A DNA stretch of 64,000 nt from assembly GCF_900107925.1 (NCBI RefSeq), contig NZ_FNUJ01000012.1, positions 220,839 to 284,838 of the forward strand, given 5' to 3'. Made by a program: the position numbers and the translations under genes. Of the stretch, positions 43,307-51,528 are shown piece by piece. The notes beneath the pieces were generated by a model. It did no database searches, was not told the origin of the DNA, and saw only the letters and a program-made list of their open reading frames with translations. Origin of the DNA: Amycolatopsis pretoriensis (GTDB lineage Bacteria; Actinomycetota; Actinomycetes; Mycobacteriales; Pseudonocardiaceae). Within the stretch, counting starts at the first letter, position 1, and every line of letters begins with the position of its first letter.

Positions 43307-43749
43307 AGTACCTGACTGACGACGAGTTCTGGACCACGCTCACCGGCCTTCTCGCCGGCCGCGGGCAAAACGCCGACGATGATCTGCCCGGCGCCGAACT
43401 CGTCGTCCTAGACGATGAGCGCGAGGTTTTCCGCGCCGCGCTCGCGCGGCATGCTCGGCGTGACCACGGTGATCCAGCGGTCATCTGGATCCGCCCGCTT
43501 ATCGCACCTGCGGCCTCGCGCGACGGGCTGCCGGCCTTTGACCCGGCGGTCCTGCGCCGCCGCGCGCTTCACGTCGCCGATGCTCGGATCGAGGGAGGCA
43601 GTCTCGCGCTCGATCTGGCCAGCGGCCAGCACGCGCGGATCGAACCCGCACGTGACGACTGCCTCGCTCGGCTGCAGGACTTCGACACCTGGATGACCAC
43701 CCTCGCCGTCGAGCAGCGCACCGACCTGGAGGAGCTCGAGCACGACTGA
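43303..43749 (+). CDS. Small acidic protein, candidate immunity/antitoxin
   Basis: A 148-residue acidic protein whose ATG overlaps the stop of the ADP-ribosyltransferase-like gene. It has no recognised family; a YLTDDEFWTTLTGLLAG helix opens it and an acidic helix closes it (VEQRTDLEELEHD). Size, acidity and strict coupling behind a putative toxin fit an immunity protein, but no homology supports this. It could equally be a structural partner. Confidence 0.5.
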   Translation: MKYLTDDEFWTTLTGLLAGRGQNADDDLPGAELVVLDDEREVFRAALARHARRDHGDPAVIWIRPLIAPAASRDGLPAFDPAVLRRRALHVADARIEGGSLALDLASGQHARIEPARDDCLARLQDFDTWMTTLAVEQRTDLEELEHD

Positions 43750-43771
43750 ATTCTGGCGCTGCGGCGGCGAC

Positions 43772-44113
43772 GTGTCTTCACCGAACGAGGCGGTGAGGCC
43801 GATGCGAGAAGTCACGGAGACACTCAGGGCTGTCGAGTGGGTAACCCATCACGACGAGGCCCACGGCCACTTGCTCATCCGGGCCGGGACCCTCAACGAG
43901 ATCATCCGCCGCGCCCAGGCCACACCGGGTACCGGGCAGGCGCGCCTGAAGATTCATCCGGGTTGGTGGCGCATCGAACGCTGCCGGTGTCGGCAGACCC
44001 TGGCCAGCTCGAACCACCCAGCCTGGCACTACCAGCCGGCAACGGCCGCGGCTGACGGTGCGTGGCGCGGTGCCGAAGTCCGGCTGGTTCTCTCTTGCCC
44101 CGGACGAGCCTGA
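43772..44113 (+). CDS. Hypothetical protein with CxC/HxC-like motif
   Basis: A 113-residue protein (103 if ATG 43802 is used). The stretch WWRIERCRCRQTLASSNHPAWHYQP has CxC and two His and could bind metal. No family is recognised. It follows the candidate immunity gene by 22 bases and probably ends the same transcript. The better of the two possible starts cannot be decided from the ribosome sites. Confidence 0.45.
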   Translation: MSSPNEAVRPMREVTETLRAVEWVTHHDEAHGHLLIRAGTLNEIIRRAQATPGTGQARLKIHPGWWRIERCRCRQTLASSNHPAWHYQPATAAADGAWRGAEVRLVLSCPGRA

Positions 44114-44177
44114 ATCAGCGGGCCTCGACCCCAGCCCTGTCTTCGTCGCATCGACGGTCCACCAGTGGGAGGCAAGC

Positions 44178-44411
44178 GTGAACGAGTACACCGAGGACGA
44201 CCTCGGCAACGCCGCTACCTGCGCGGCCCAAAGCTACGACCTCGACCAGGACGAGGCACGCAGCCTGGTCGACCTGGTCGCCGGAGCGCTCGCGGACGGC
44301 GGCGACGCGATCGACGACGCCGCGTGGGACGTGCAGGACCGCGACGCGCGCATCGACGGCCAGGACTTCGTCGAGGACGTCGCGACGAACCTCGGCTACG
44401 ACTTCCCGTGA
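44178..44411 (+). CDS. Small acidic hypothetical protein
   Basis: A 77-residue very acidic protein beginning VNEYTEDDLGNAATCAA. GTG 44178 has GGGAGG six bases upstream, making it preferable to the earlier in-frame GTG at 44058. Strongly negative charge suggests a DNA mimic, antitoxin or anti-restriction-like factor (inference). It overlaps the next gene by four bases. Confidence 0.5.
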   Translation: MNEYTEDDLGNAATCAAQSYDLDQDEARSLVDLVAGALADGGDAIDDAAWDVQDRDARIDGQDFVEDVATNLGYDFP

Positions 44412-44851
44412 CTGCGAGCTTGGACGACGGCGCCGAGAACTACCTGGTGCTGCAACGGAAGGGACAGCTGTTTCCCGCGGTCACACTAGCCGCCTATCGG
44501 CTGCATCGCCACGCTGTCTGGCGTGACCGGGCCGCGGTCGATCCGACCATGGCACTGAACGCACTGGAGGACGTCGTCGTCCAGGCCACCTTCTTCGGCG
44601 ACGAGAAGCTCAACGTCATGCTCGAAAACCTGCTCACGACAGCCAAGTCCTTTGTGGATGCGGTCCGGGTGATTCAGGTCTCCAGCCGCCCGGGTTTCGG
44701 GGATACCGTGCAGGAACCTCACCGTGGTGACGACGACGCGGCCCGGCGGAAGCTCCAGAACACGATCGAAGGCTTCGTGACCATCGCACGTGCCGATCTG
44801 CGCATCGAGGGCCGTTGGCGATCAGCGCTCAGTGATCCGTTAGCGATGTGA
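44408..44851 (+). CDS. Hypothetical helical protein
   Basis: A 147-residue predicted all-helical protein (LAAYRLHRHAVWRDRAAV, VMLENLLTTAKSFVDAVRVI, ENTIEGFVTIARADLRIEG-like). GTG 44408 overlaps the stop of the acidic gene, so the pair is translationally coupled; an acidic/helical pair could be toxin-antitoxin-like, but no signature supports it. The ribosome site is weak, as expected for coupling. Confidence 0.5.
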   Translation: MTASLDDGAENYLVLQRKGQLFPAVTLAAYRLHRHAVWRDRAAVDPTMALNALEDVVVQATFFGDEKLNVMLENLLTTAKSFVDAVRVIQVSSRPGFGDTVQEPHRGDDDAARRKLQNTIEGFVTIARADLRIEGRWRSALSDPLAM

Positions 44852-44879
44852 CGATTGTGGACTTGCCTGTTCAATCGCG

Positions 44880-45926
44880 TCAGCGCTTGAGTGGCGTGTC
44901 GACGAGGTTGACCTTCTTGGAGATCTGGACCGGCGCGTCGGCAGGCCCCCGCCAGTGCCCGGCCACGGGCGTGAGCTTCCGCAGCTGCCGACCCGGTCCG
45001 TAAGCCTGCCGCCGGAAAAACGGAGCGACCGGGAACCGCACGCTCACAGTGCGGCCCGACGGTTCATTCCTTCGCTCGGACTTCGACGACGTCCGGTGCC
45101 GCACCGACACGACGCGCACCGGCGACGTCGTGTGCCCCGCACGTTCGGCGCGAACGCGCTGGGTGCGGGGCAGGTGTTCTTCCGTCGTGTCGGTCAACGT
45201 GTTGGGACTGCAGAAGATCCAACCCGCATGGACGGTTTGCAGCCAGGTGAGCGTAGTTTCGGCGGCCGCGATCTTGCTCGGGTCGATCGATCGGACGCGT
45301 GGCAGCGACGTGTCGATCGTCGGCGCGGTCGCGCCCCACGGCAGGTAGATTTCGTTGTCCCACGTCAGTTCGGCGTGTTGACGCCGGGCCGAGATCTCGG
45401 CCTCGCGCTCGGTGGCGCCGGCTTCGCGGGCCAGCCTCTTGTTCGCCGCGAAGTCCGTGACACTCCAGAAGCTCAACCACAGCCCGCCGGTCTCGCTGGT
45501 CAGCAGTTCGGTTCCGCCCCAGGACACCCCGACGATGTCGATCCGCTTGCCGTCCGTTTCCCGGATGTACTCGGCCATCGGCTCAGCGAACAGCATGAAG
45601 CCGGTCTGCGCGGGAAGGTCGTGCGGCTGGATCTCCCACTTGTCCTGCAGGCTCGGCGCCGCTTGGCGGACGAGCTTCGTGATGTCGGCGGTCACGTAGA
45701 ACAGTTGCGCGTCGCGGAGCCGCCGATGCTCATCGGCCAGCAGGAGCACGGCTCCGGTTTCCGGATCGGCGTCCGGTCGGAGGGTGCCTCGCCCCTGTCG
45801 TAGCGCTTTCGCGGTGAACAGGTGGGCGTATTCGGTTTGCAGATAGTCGGCGAGGTGCTCGCGCAGAGCGGGCAGCTCCCGCGGCGCGGGTGGGCGCCAC
45901 CGGCGCGGCTCGGGATTCGGTGTCAT
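44880..45926 (-). CDS. Hypothetical protein, divergent from methylase-like gene
   Basis: A 348-residue soluble protein without assigned family. It contains AVLLLADEHRRLRDAQLFYVTADITKLV and GTELLTSETGGLWLSFWSVTD segments suggesting an alpha/beta domain, and a basic C-terminal tail (RTSSKSERRNEPSGRT). ATG 45926 follows GGAGG (complement of 45933-45937) and is preferred to the TTG 15 bases upstream. It is transcribed away from a palindromic operator-like site shared with the gene at 46.0 kb, so it may be a co-regulated stabilisation or defence gene. Confidence 0.55.
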   Translation of the reverse strand: MTPNPEPRRWRPPAPRELPALREHLADYLQTEYAHLFTAKALRQGRGTLRPDADPETGAVLLLADEHRRLRDAQLFYVTADITKLVRQAAPSLQDKWEIQPHDLPAQTGFMLFAEPMAEYIRETDGKRIDIVGVSWGGTELLTSETGGLWLSFWSVTDFAANKRLAREAGATEREAEISARRQHAELTWDNEIYLPWGATAPTIDTSLPRVRSIDPSKIAAAETTLTWLQTVHAGWIFCSPNTLTDTTEEHLPRTQRVRAERAGHTTSPVRVVSVRHRTSSKSERRNEPSGRTVSVRFPVAPFFRRQAYGPGRQLRKLTPVAGHWRGPADAPVQISKKVNLVDTPLKR

Positions 45927-45956
45927 CGCAGCCTCCGTCAAAAACCTTGTGCACTC

Positions 45957-45993
45957 AGTGTTCGAGGTTTACGGTAGATAAACCGTGAGCACT
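45957..45993. promoter_or_regulatory. Palindromic operator-like site
   Basis: Arms AGTGTTCGAGGTTTA (45957-45971) and TAAACCGTGAGCACT (45979-45993) match at 12 of 15 positions around a 7-nt spacer, with a perfect inner GGTTTA/TAAACC. It lies between the divergent genes starting at 45926 and 46023 and can control both. The HTH protein at 46.9 kb is a candidate ligand. Confidence 0.65.
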
Positions 45994-46022
45994 AAGTCAA
46001 CAGGGATTTGTTGGAGGACGCG

Positions 46023-46883
46023 ATGAACCACCGAGCCGGCGCGACCGGAGCGGGAAACCCGATCAACGCCGAGTGTCACGCCTTGAAGATCGCCGTCGAG
46101 GTAGCGCGGGCATGGCACAAGGGCGGCGGCCCCGACCGGCCGGAGGTGCCGCTGGGGGTTGTCGCCACACTGGCGCTCGCAGGCCTGACCGCACACCGGA
46201 AAGCGGACGTCGCAGACTGGGTTCGAGGCCGGTCGCCAGCCGATTTCCTCCGCTTGGCCCGCTGGGTGTGGCGAGCGGTGCTGGCGCAGCGACCGGACGT
46301 TCTGCGCATGGCCGCGCCCATCGTGGGCTGGCTCCACGGGGAGGGCGAGCAGCTGGCCGGCCGCATCAAAAGCACCGCCGACGCCGCCCTCGCGGCAGGA
46401 CAACTCGACCTGACCGGTGGCGACCGCCGGTTCGACGCCGATCTGCTCGGGCCGGTGCTCGGCGCACTGCGGTCCCCGGCGGCCACGAAAGTCGACGCCC
46501 AGATGTACACCCCAGGAGACGTCGCCCTCGCCCTGACCTCGGTCATGCTCGGTGACGTCAAGCAGGGCCAGGTCTTCGTCGACGACACGGTCGGCACCGG
46601 CGGCCTTTTCCGTGCGGCAGCGCAGGTGGTCCGCGATCGTGGCTTGGACCCGACGGCCTTGACTTGGTACGGCGCCGACGTCGACGAGCTGGCGGTCGCG
46701 GCCGCCGCGGTCAACAGCGTGCTCTGGCAGCTTGGCACGAACGTCGTTCTCTACGTCGGCGACCCGCTTGCCGAACCGGACTGGTCGGAAGCCGCCGCGC
46801 AGCAGAAGGTGCAGTTCCAGCGGGAGGTCCACGCTTTGCGGGGCGTGCTGGCGGCGCTGGACTTGGAGAACACGCCGAGGTAA
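46023..46883 (+). CDS. N6-DNA-methylase-like protein without NPPY motif
   Basis: A 286-residue protein whose centre looks like an N6-adenine methylase of the HsdM type: QMYTPGDVALALTSVM (TP motif), SAM motif I VFVDDTVGTGGLFRAA and ADVDELAVAAAAVN (motif II). The catalytic [D/N]PPY/F motif expected after the VGDPLAEPDW segment is absent and the protein ends soon after. It is therefore either a catalytically dead remnant or a repurposed SAM sensor. GGAGGA precedes ATG 46023. It may protect or regulate the element; methylation activity is unlikely. Confidence 0.7.
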   Translation: MNHRAGATGAGNPINAECHALKIAVEVARAWHKGGGPDRPEVPLGVVATLALAGLTAHRKADVADWVRGRSPADFLRLARWVWRAVLAQRPDVLRMAAPIVGWLHGEGEQLAGRIKSTADAALAAGQLDLTGGDRRFDADLLGPVLGALRSPAATKVDAQMYTPGDVALALTSVMLGDVKQGQVFVDDTVGTGGLFRAAAQVVRDRGLDPTALTWYGADVDELAVAAAAVNSVLWQLGTNVVLYVGDPLAEPDWSEAAAQQKVQFQREVHALRGVLAALDLENTPR

Positions 46884-46923
46884 GTGCCCAGGTCACGGCG
46901 GCAGTCCCTGCTAGGTTCGCCGG

Positions 46924-47205
46924 GTGGGCGACGGCCAGCGCAAGATCACGGACGGTCCTCCGGCGGACCCGGACACGACCTACCGCTACGTCGACATGGT
47001 CGAAATCGCCGGCTGGTTCGGCATCACCCACCGCGCGGTCGCCAACTGGCGCTCTCGGTACGCCGACACCCACCCTTTTCCCGAGCCCGACGTCATCGTC
47101 GGCCGCACCCCAGGCTGGTCGCAGGAACGCAAGTCCGAGATCGAGACGTGGGCGGCCGGCCGCCCCGGCCCAGGAGCTGGTGGCGGGCGGCCTCGGAAGT
47201 TGTGA
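46924..47205 (+). CDS. Small HTH protein (MerR/excisionase-like)
   Basis: A 93-residue protein with one helix-turn-helix: YRYVDMVEIAGWFGITHRAVANW, followed by RYADTHPFPEPD and a wing-like basic tail. The pattern matches excisionase/MerR-type first domains, which bend DNA for recombination or repress transcription. GTG 46924 is used. As the last intact gene before a decayed chromosomal-type gene it could be the recombination directionality factor of the element (inference). Confidence 0.65.
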   Translation: MGDGQRKITDGPPADPDTTYRYVDMVEIAGWFGITHRAVANWRSRYADTHPFPEPDVIVGRTPGWSQERKSEIETWAAGRPGPGAGGGRPRKL

Positions 47206-47236
47206 GCTCACGCTGACCTGGCCCGTGACGAGCGGA

Positions 47237-47770
47237 TCAGCTGCCGGCGAGCAGCTTGCCGATCCGCGTTGATGCCTTCCGCCAGGTCGTCGTCGCCCAG
47301 GGGCATAGGACAGGCGGAGGTAGCCAGGACCCCCGAAAGCCTCACCGGGGACCACGGCCACCTCCGCGGCCTCCAGCAACACGGCCGCCAGCTCGGCGGT
47401 GGTACCCGGGCGCCTGCCGTCGATTTGTCGGCCCAAGACGTCCTTCGCCGACACGTCGACGTAGAAGGCGCCGTCCGGCTCGGCGCACCGGAGGCCGTCG
47501 ATTTCGCCGAGCATCCGGATCATCGTGCGGCGGCGCCGGTCGAAAGCCGCACGCATGCGCCGGATCTCCTTCGTTCCGCCGGACAGCGCCGCCAACGCGG
47601 CGATCTGAGCGACGTTGCCGACGTTGGACGTGAGGTGGGGATTGCAGTTTCGTCATCGCCGCGGTCACGTCGGCGGGAGCGAGAGTCCAGCCCACCCGCC
47701 AGCCGGTCATCGCGTAGGCCTTGGCGACGCCGTTGACGGCGACGCACCGCTTGCAGGACGAGGTTCGCGT
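47237..47770 (-). pseudogene. Truncated, frameshifted aspartate-aminotransferase-like gene
   Basis: The C-terminal half of a class I PLP aminotransferase. The PLP lysine region NGVAKAYAMTGWRVGW is readable. A frameshift near 47.63 kb moves to the frame that continues with FDRRRRTMIRMLGEIDG, DGAFYVDVSAKDVLG and VVPGEAFGGPGYLRLSYA. A second frameshift near 47.31 kb is needed to reach the usual end (DDDLAEGINADRQAA). The first ~230 codons are missing. This is a remnant, probably left by a recombination or insertion event at the element boundary. Confidence 0.82.
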
Positions 47771-47781
47771 TCACTTCATCG

Positions 47782-48264
47782 TCAGCTGGCCAGCACCTGC
47801 GGGGACAGGATCTTCAGCATGGCGTTCGCCCACTTCAGCTGCCTCAGCGTCTGCGGGTGGCAGCGGCCGGCGAGGTCCAGCAGATCCGGGTCCTTGACGG
47901 CCTGCGCGCCCTGGGCCAGCAGCTCCCAATCGAGCGAGACTCCGGCGGCCTGGCGGTGCAACCGCCGGAGGTCGGCGAGCAGCAGCACGCCGGGCTCCGG
48001 ACGGCGTCCGCTCAGCTCCGCGACCGTCGCGCGGATCGCCTCCACCGGCTTCGACGGCGCCGGGACGTCCCCGGAAAGGTGTACGTCGTACGAGCGGGCG
48101 GCGTCGGCCAGCGCGCGGACGTGGTCCTGCGACCATCGGGCCAGATCGTGGGCGACGTGGTGCACCTCGTGCTCGACAGCGTGCCGGTCGGCGACTTTGA
48201 CCAGGTCTTTCGCCAGCGACGTCTCCGACCGGTGCAGTTCGCGGATCGCCAGGCCGAGCTTCAT
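47782..48264 (-). CDS. Hypothetical helical partner of the molybdoenzyme
   Basis: A 160-residue all-helical protein. His/Glu-rich helices (RHAVEHEVHHVAHDLARWSQDHV) resemble ferritin-like or hemerythrin-like folds, but a complete metal set cannot be confirmed. Its ATG overlaps the stop of the molybdopterin oxidoreductase (ATGA), implying a joint function such as chaperone, electron-transfer or stress-protection subunit. No family recognised. Confidence 0.6.
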   Translation of the reverse strand: MKLGLAIRELHRSETSLAKDLVKVADRHAVEHEVHHVAHDLARWSQDHVRALADAARSYDVHLSGDVPAPSKPVEAIRATVAELSGRRPEPGVLLLADLRRLHRQAAGVSLDWELLAQGAQAVKDPDLLDLAGRCHPQTLRQLKWANAMLKILSPQVLAS

Positions 48265-50666
48265 CGGGCCGCTCCCGTCTCGAGGTTTTCGGCGACGCGG
48301 GTGTCACCGCCGGGCGCCGGCTCCGCGCTGCCGGGGCCGGGATCGGCGCGGCGGATCGCGGCCGCGGCGGTCTTGAACAGCGGCTGCTTGGACACCGGGT
48401 CCCAGTCGGTCGGGGTGAGCTCGTTCGCGGCTCGGTCCCCGCGGCGGCCGCTGGGGTCGTCCGTGTCGAAGTAGCCGTAATGGAACGGGATGAACAGGAC
48501 ACCTTGCCGGATTCCGCCGACCCGGACCCGGGCGCGGACCTCACCTCGCGGGGTGGTGATCGCCGCCCAGTCACCCTCGTGCAGATCGAGCCGCTTCGCG
48601 TCGACGTCGGACACCTCGACCCAGGATTCCGGGGCTGCGGCTTGCAGCTGGGGTGCGCGGGCGGTCTTGGTCCGGGTGTGGAAGTGGTAGACGGTCCGGC
48701 CGGTGATCAACGCGAACGGGTATTCGGCGCCGGGCGGCTCGTGCGGCGGCAGATATTCGGCCGCCTTGATCATCGCCTTGCCATCCGGATTCAGCGCCTG
48801 GTACTCGGTCGGCTCCATCGGTGCGCCGGTGACCAAGTCGCGGCCGTAGCTTTCGCAATACTCCGGCTGCGCGAAGAACTTCCCGTCGGCGTAGAGCCGT
48901 TCGGTGCCATCGGGGTTCTCCTCGTTGCACGGCCACTGGATCCCGCTGACAGCTCGAAGCTTCGCGTAGCTGAGCCCGGTGTAGTCGCACGGCCGTCCCG
49001 CCGACGCACGCTTCCACGCCTCGAACGCCGACTCGGCGTCGTGCCACTGCGGAAGCGGCGCGCCGTCCTTGTCGCGGAAGTTCATGCGGCGGGCGTAGTC
49101 GAGCAGGATGTCCAGGTCAGACCGTGCTTGCCCGGGCGGTTCGACGGCCTTCTCCGACAGGTGCACCGTGCGGTCGGCGTTGGTGAAGGTGCCGATCTTC
49201 TCGCCCCAGATCGCCGCCGGCAGCACGACGTCGGCGAGTTCGGCGGTTTCGGTGCGGAAAGCGTCCTGCACAACGAGGAACAGCCGCTCCTGCGTCAGGA
49301 TCGAGCGGATCCGCCGGAGCTCCGGCAGTGAGACCGCGGGGTTGGTGGCCGACACCCACAGGAATCGCAGCGTGCCGTTTTCGGCGTAGCGCAGCATCTG
49401 CATCAAGTGCGTCGGCGGCCCGTAGTGCGGGATCTCGCTCTGCTCGACGTTCCACAGCTCGGCCAGCTCGGCGACGTGCGCGTCGTTCGCCCAGTTGCGG
49501 AATCCCGTGAGGTCACCGTCGGCTCCGCACTCCCGGGTGTTCTCCGCGGTCGGCTGGCCGTTCATCTGCAGGACGCCGGCGCCCGGCTTGCCCAGCATGC
49601 CGCGCAGCAGAACGAGGTTGTTGACCTGCACGGACGCCGCACCGGCCTGGTGGGACTGGTAGAAGCCCTGCAAGACGGTGCACAGCAGCCGTTCGGCGGA
49701 TCCGAGAAGCTCGGCGGCCTCGGTGATTTCGCGTGGTTCGAGCCCGCAGATCCCGGCGACCCGGTCCGGTGGGAAGCCGGCGACCAGTTTTTCCAGCTCC
49801 GCGAAGCCGACGGTGTGGCGGTCGACGTAGTCGTGGTCGACCCGGTCGTGGGCGATGACCTCGTGCAGGAGGCCGTTCATCAGCGCGAGGTTCGTGCCGG
49901 GCAGCGGCGCGAGGTGGACGGTGGCCGCGCGGGCGACCGGGGTGTCACGCGGGTCGACGCACAGGATCGCCGGCGGGTTGGGGCCGGCGAGCCGGTCGAG
50001 CATGCGGGCCCAGAGCACCGACTGCGTTTCCGCGACGTTGTGCCCGAAGAGAGCGATGACGTCGGCGTGATCGATGTCCGAATAGGACCCCGGCTGGCCG
50101 TCGCAGCCGAAGGACTCCTTCAGCGCGGCGGCCGCGGTCGCCGTACAGAGCCGGGTGTTGCCGTCGAGGTGGTTCGTGCCGATCCCGGCGTGGGCGATCG
50201 TCGCGAGGGTGTAGTACTCCTCGGCGAACAGCTGCCCGCTCGTGTAGAAGCCGAGCGCGCTGGGGCCCTGCGCGTCGAGGAGGTCCTTGCTGTGCTTCAC
50301 GACCAGGGCCATCGCCTCATCCCAGCTCGCCTCGACGAGTTCCCCGTCCCGCCGGATCAGCGGCGTGGTCAACCGGTCGGGTGAAGCGTTGGCCTGCCAG
50401 CCGAAGAGGTCCTTGGGGTCCAGGCGGCCGCGGTTGACGCGGTCGTCGGCGCGGCCGCGCACGCCGACGATCGATCCGTCCTTGACCGCGAGGTCGAGAC
50501 CGTCGCCGTTGGAGTGCAGCACGGCGGCGGTGCGCACCCAGCGGTCGACATCGGCGGCCGTCAACCCGTTGGCGAGGTGGCTGTCCACGCGCACCGGCCA
50601 CGGCTCGCCCGGTCCGTAGGGCGTCCGGGTGCCCCAAGGTTGGTCGATGCCGTCCCGGTACGCCAT
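48261..50666 (-). CDS. Molybdopterin oxidoreductase lacking the N-terminal [4Fe-4S] motif
   Basis: An 801-residue DMSO-reductase-family enzyme most like assimilatory nitrate reductases (NasC/NarB). The probable Mo-ligating Cys174 is in GNTRLCTATA; cofactor-binding segments include ALFGHNVAET, CVDPRDTPVARAA and FLWVSATNPAVS, and the C-terminal beta-barrel has ALITGRTVYHFHTRT. The usual CxxCxxxC...C cluster site is replaced: the aligned region reads VLHSNGDGLDLAVKDG and GRLDPKDLFGWQ, with no cysteines. The proximal iron-sulfur cluster is therefore absent, unusual for this family. No signal peptide, so cytoplasmic. Nitrate as substrate is uncertain. Confidence 0.82.
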   Translation of the reverse strand: MAYRDGIDQPWGTRTPYGPGEPWPVRVDSHLANGLTAADVDRWVRTAAVLHSNGDGLDLAVKDGSIVGVRGRADDRVNRGRLDPKDLFGWQANASPDRLTTPLIRRDGELVEASWDEAMALVVKHSKDLLDAQGPSALGFYTSGQLFAEEYYTLATIAHAGIGTNHLDGNTRLCTATAAAALKESFGCDGQPGSYSDIDHADVIALFGHNVAETQSVLWARMLDRLAGPNPPAILCVDPRDTPVARAATVHLAPLPGTNLALMNGLLHEVIAHDRVDHDYVDRHTVGFAELEKLVAGFPPDRVAGICGLEPREITEAAELLGSAERLLCTVLQGFYQSHQAGAASVQVNNLVLLRGMLGKPGAGVLQMNGQPTAENTRECGADGDLTGFRNWANDAHVAELAELWNVEQSEIPHYGPPTHLMQMLRYAENGTLRFLWVSATNPAVSLPELRRIRSILTQERLFLVVQDAFRTETAELADVVLPAAIWGEKIGTFTNADRTVHLSEKAVEPPGQARSDLDILLDYARRMNFRDKDGAPLPQWHDAESAFEAWKRASAGRPCDYTGLSYAKLRAVSGIQWPCNEENPDGTERLYADGKFFAQPEYCESYGRDLVTGAPMEPTEYQALNPDGKAMIKAAEYLPPHEPPGAEYPFALITGRTVYHFHTRTKTARAPQLQAAAPESWVEVSDVDAKRLDLHEGDWAAITTPRGEVRARVRVGGIRQGVLFIPFHYGYFDTDDPSGRRGDRAANELTPTDWDPVSKQPLFKTAAAAIRRADPGPGSAEPAPGGDTRVAENLETGAAR

Positions 50667-50883
50667 AGCCAGCCTCCCGATCGATCACTCGGTTCGGCTT
50701 ACCCGGCAGAACCCGGTGCAAACACTGACATTTGCTGAACGCAAATGTTTCCCTGGGCACGTCGGCTTTCGGCGCGGTGGGCGAACGTCGCGTGAGGATG
50801 TTCCAACGCCCGGTTACCGGCGGTCGACGTCGAGTTGTGAGTAACCGCCGACCGTCGCGGTGATGCGAATCACAGCTTTGGAC

Positions 50884-50908
50884 GTTTGGTTTGGTGAGCA
50901 CTGGGTCG
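50884..50908 (+). promoter_or_regulatory. SigB/SigF-type promoter before STAS gene
   Basis: GTTT (50884-50887), a 15-nt spacer and GGGTCG (50903-50908) resemble the SigB-type consensus GTTT-N14-16-GGGTAT, about 50 bp before the STAS gene. One or two mismatches in the -10 keep confidence moderate. Confidence 0.45.
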
Positions 50909-50955
50909 CCTTCTGAGGCCGGGGATTCTGCCCAGCCGAGGACCCGGAGGTAGCG

Positions 50956-51330
50956 GTGGCGGACGGCAATCCAGTGCGGCCGCAGGACTTGTTACGCGTC
51001 ACCGTTCTTCGACCCGCCGACCTGGCCGGCTCGACGGTGCTGGAAGTCTCCGGAGAGGTCGACCTGCACAGCGCTTCAGTGCTGGATGACGCGATCTCCG
51101 GAGCGCTCGCCGATGATCCGGCGCTGCTGATCATCGATTTGACCGCGGTGACCTTCTTGGCTTCCATCGGGATCACGGCTTTGATCAACGCGAGGCGCAC
51201 CGCGAGTTTCGGTACGAGTGTCCGGGTGGTGACCCCCGACCGCAGTGTGGTGGCCCGCGCTCTTGAGCTGACCGGGCTGCGGGAGGTGCTGGCCGTCGTC
51301 CCCCTCCGCGCCGACGCATTCAGCCGGTAG
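50956..51330 (+). CDS. STAS anti-sigma factor antagonist
   Basis: A 124-residue SpoIIAA/RsbV-type protein: LEVSGEVDLHSASVLDDAI, then LLIIDLTAVTFLASIGITAL, where the switch serine sits in FLASIGI. When dephosphorylated it would bind an anti-sigma kinase and free the sigma factor. GTG 50956 has CGGAGG five bases upstream, and a SigB-like promoter lies about 50 bp before. It opens the stress-regulator cluster. Confidence 0.9.
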   Translation: MADGNPVRPQDLLRVTVLRPADLAGSTVLEVSGEVDLHSASVLDDAISGALADDPALLIIDLTAVTFLASIGITALINARRTASFGTSVRVVTPDRSVVARALELTGLREVLAVVPLRADAFSR

Positions 51331-51528
51331 CGCTCCGGACATGGTCAGGGGCCGCCTCGCAGAGGATCTCTCGCCCAGACCGTTCTCCCGTAACACACGG
51401 TCGAAGACCGGCGGTCTCTGAACGCAACCATCTTCGGTTAGGCGCCTGCGTCCCGGGTAGTTCTCGGCGAACAAGGCCGCCCTCGTGTCCGGGGGCATGA
51501 CCTGCTCGAGAACGCTTACGTGCATGCC

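Noticed and set aside
46900..47300. Possible attR copy of the tRNA-Glu 3' end near the last element gene
   Set aside because: No match to the T-arm/acceptor sequence (GGGTTCGAATCCC...) was found there or elsewhere in the window by eye; the right end may be outside or degraded.
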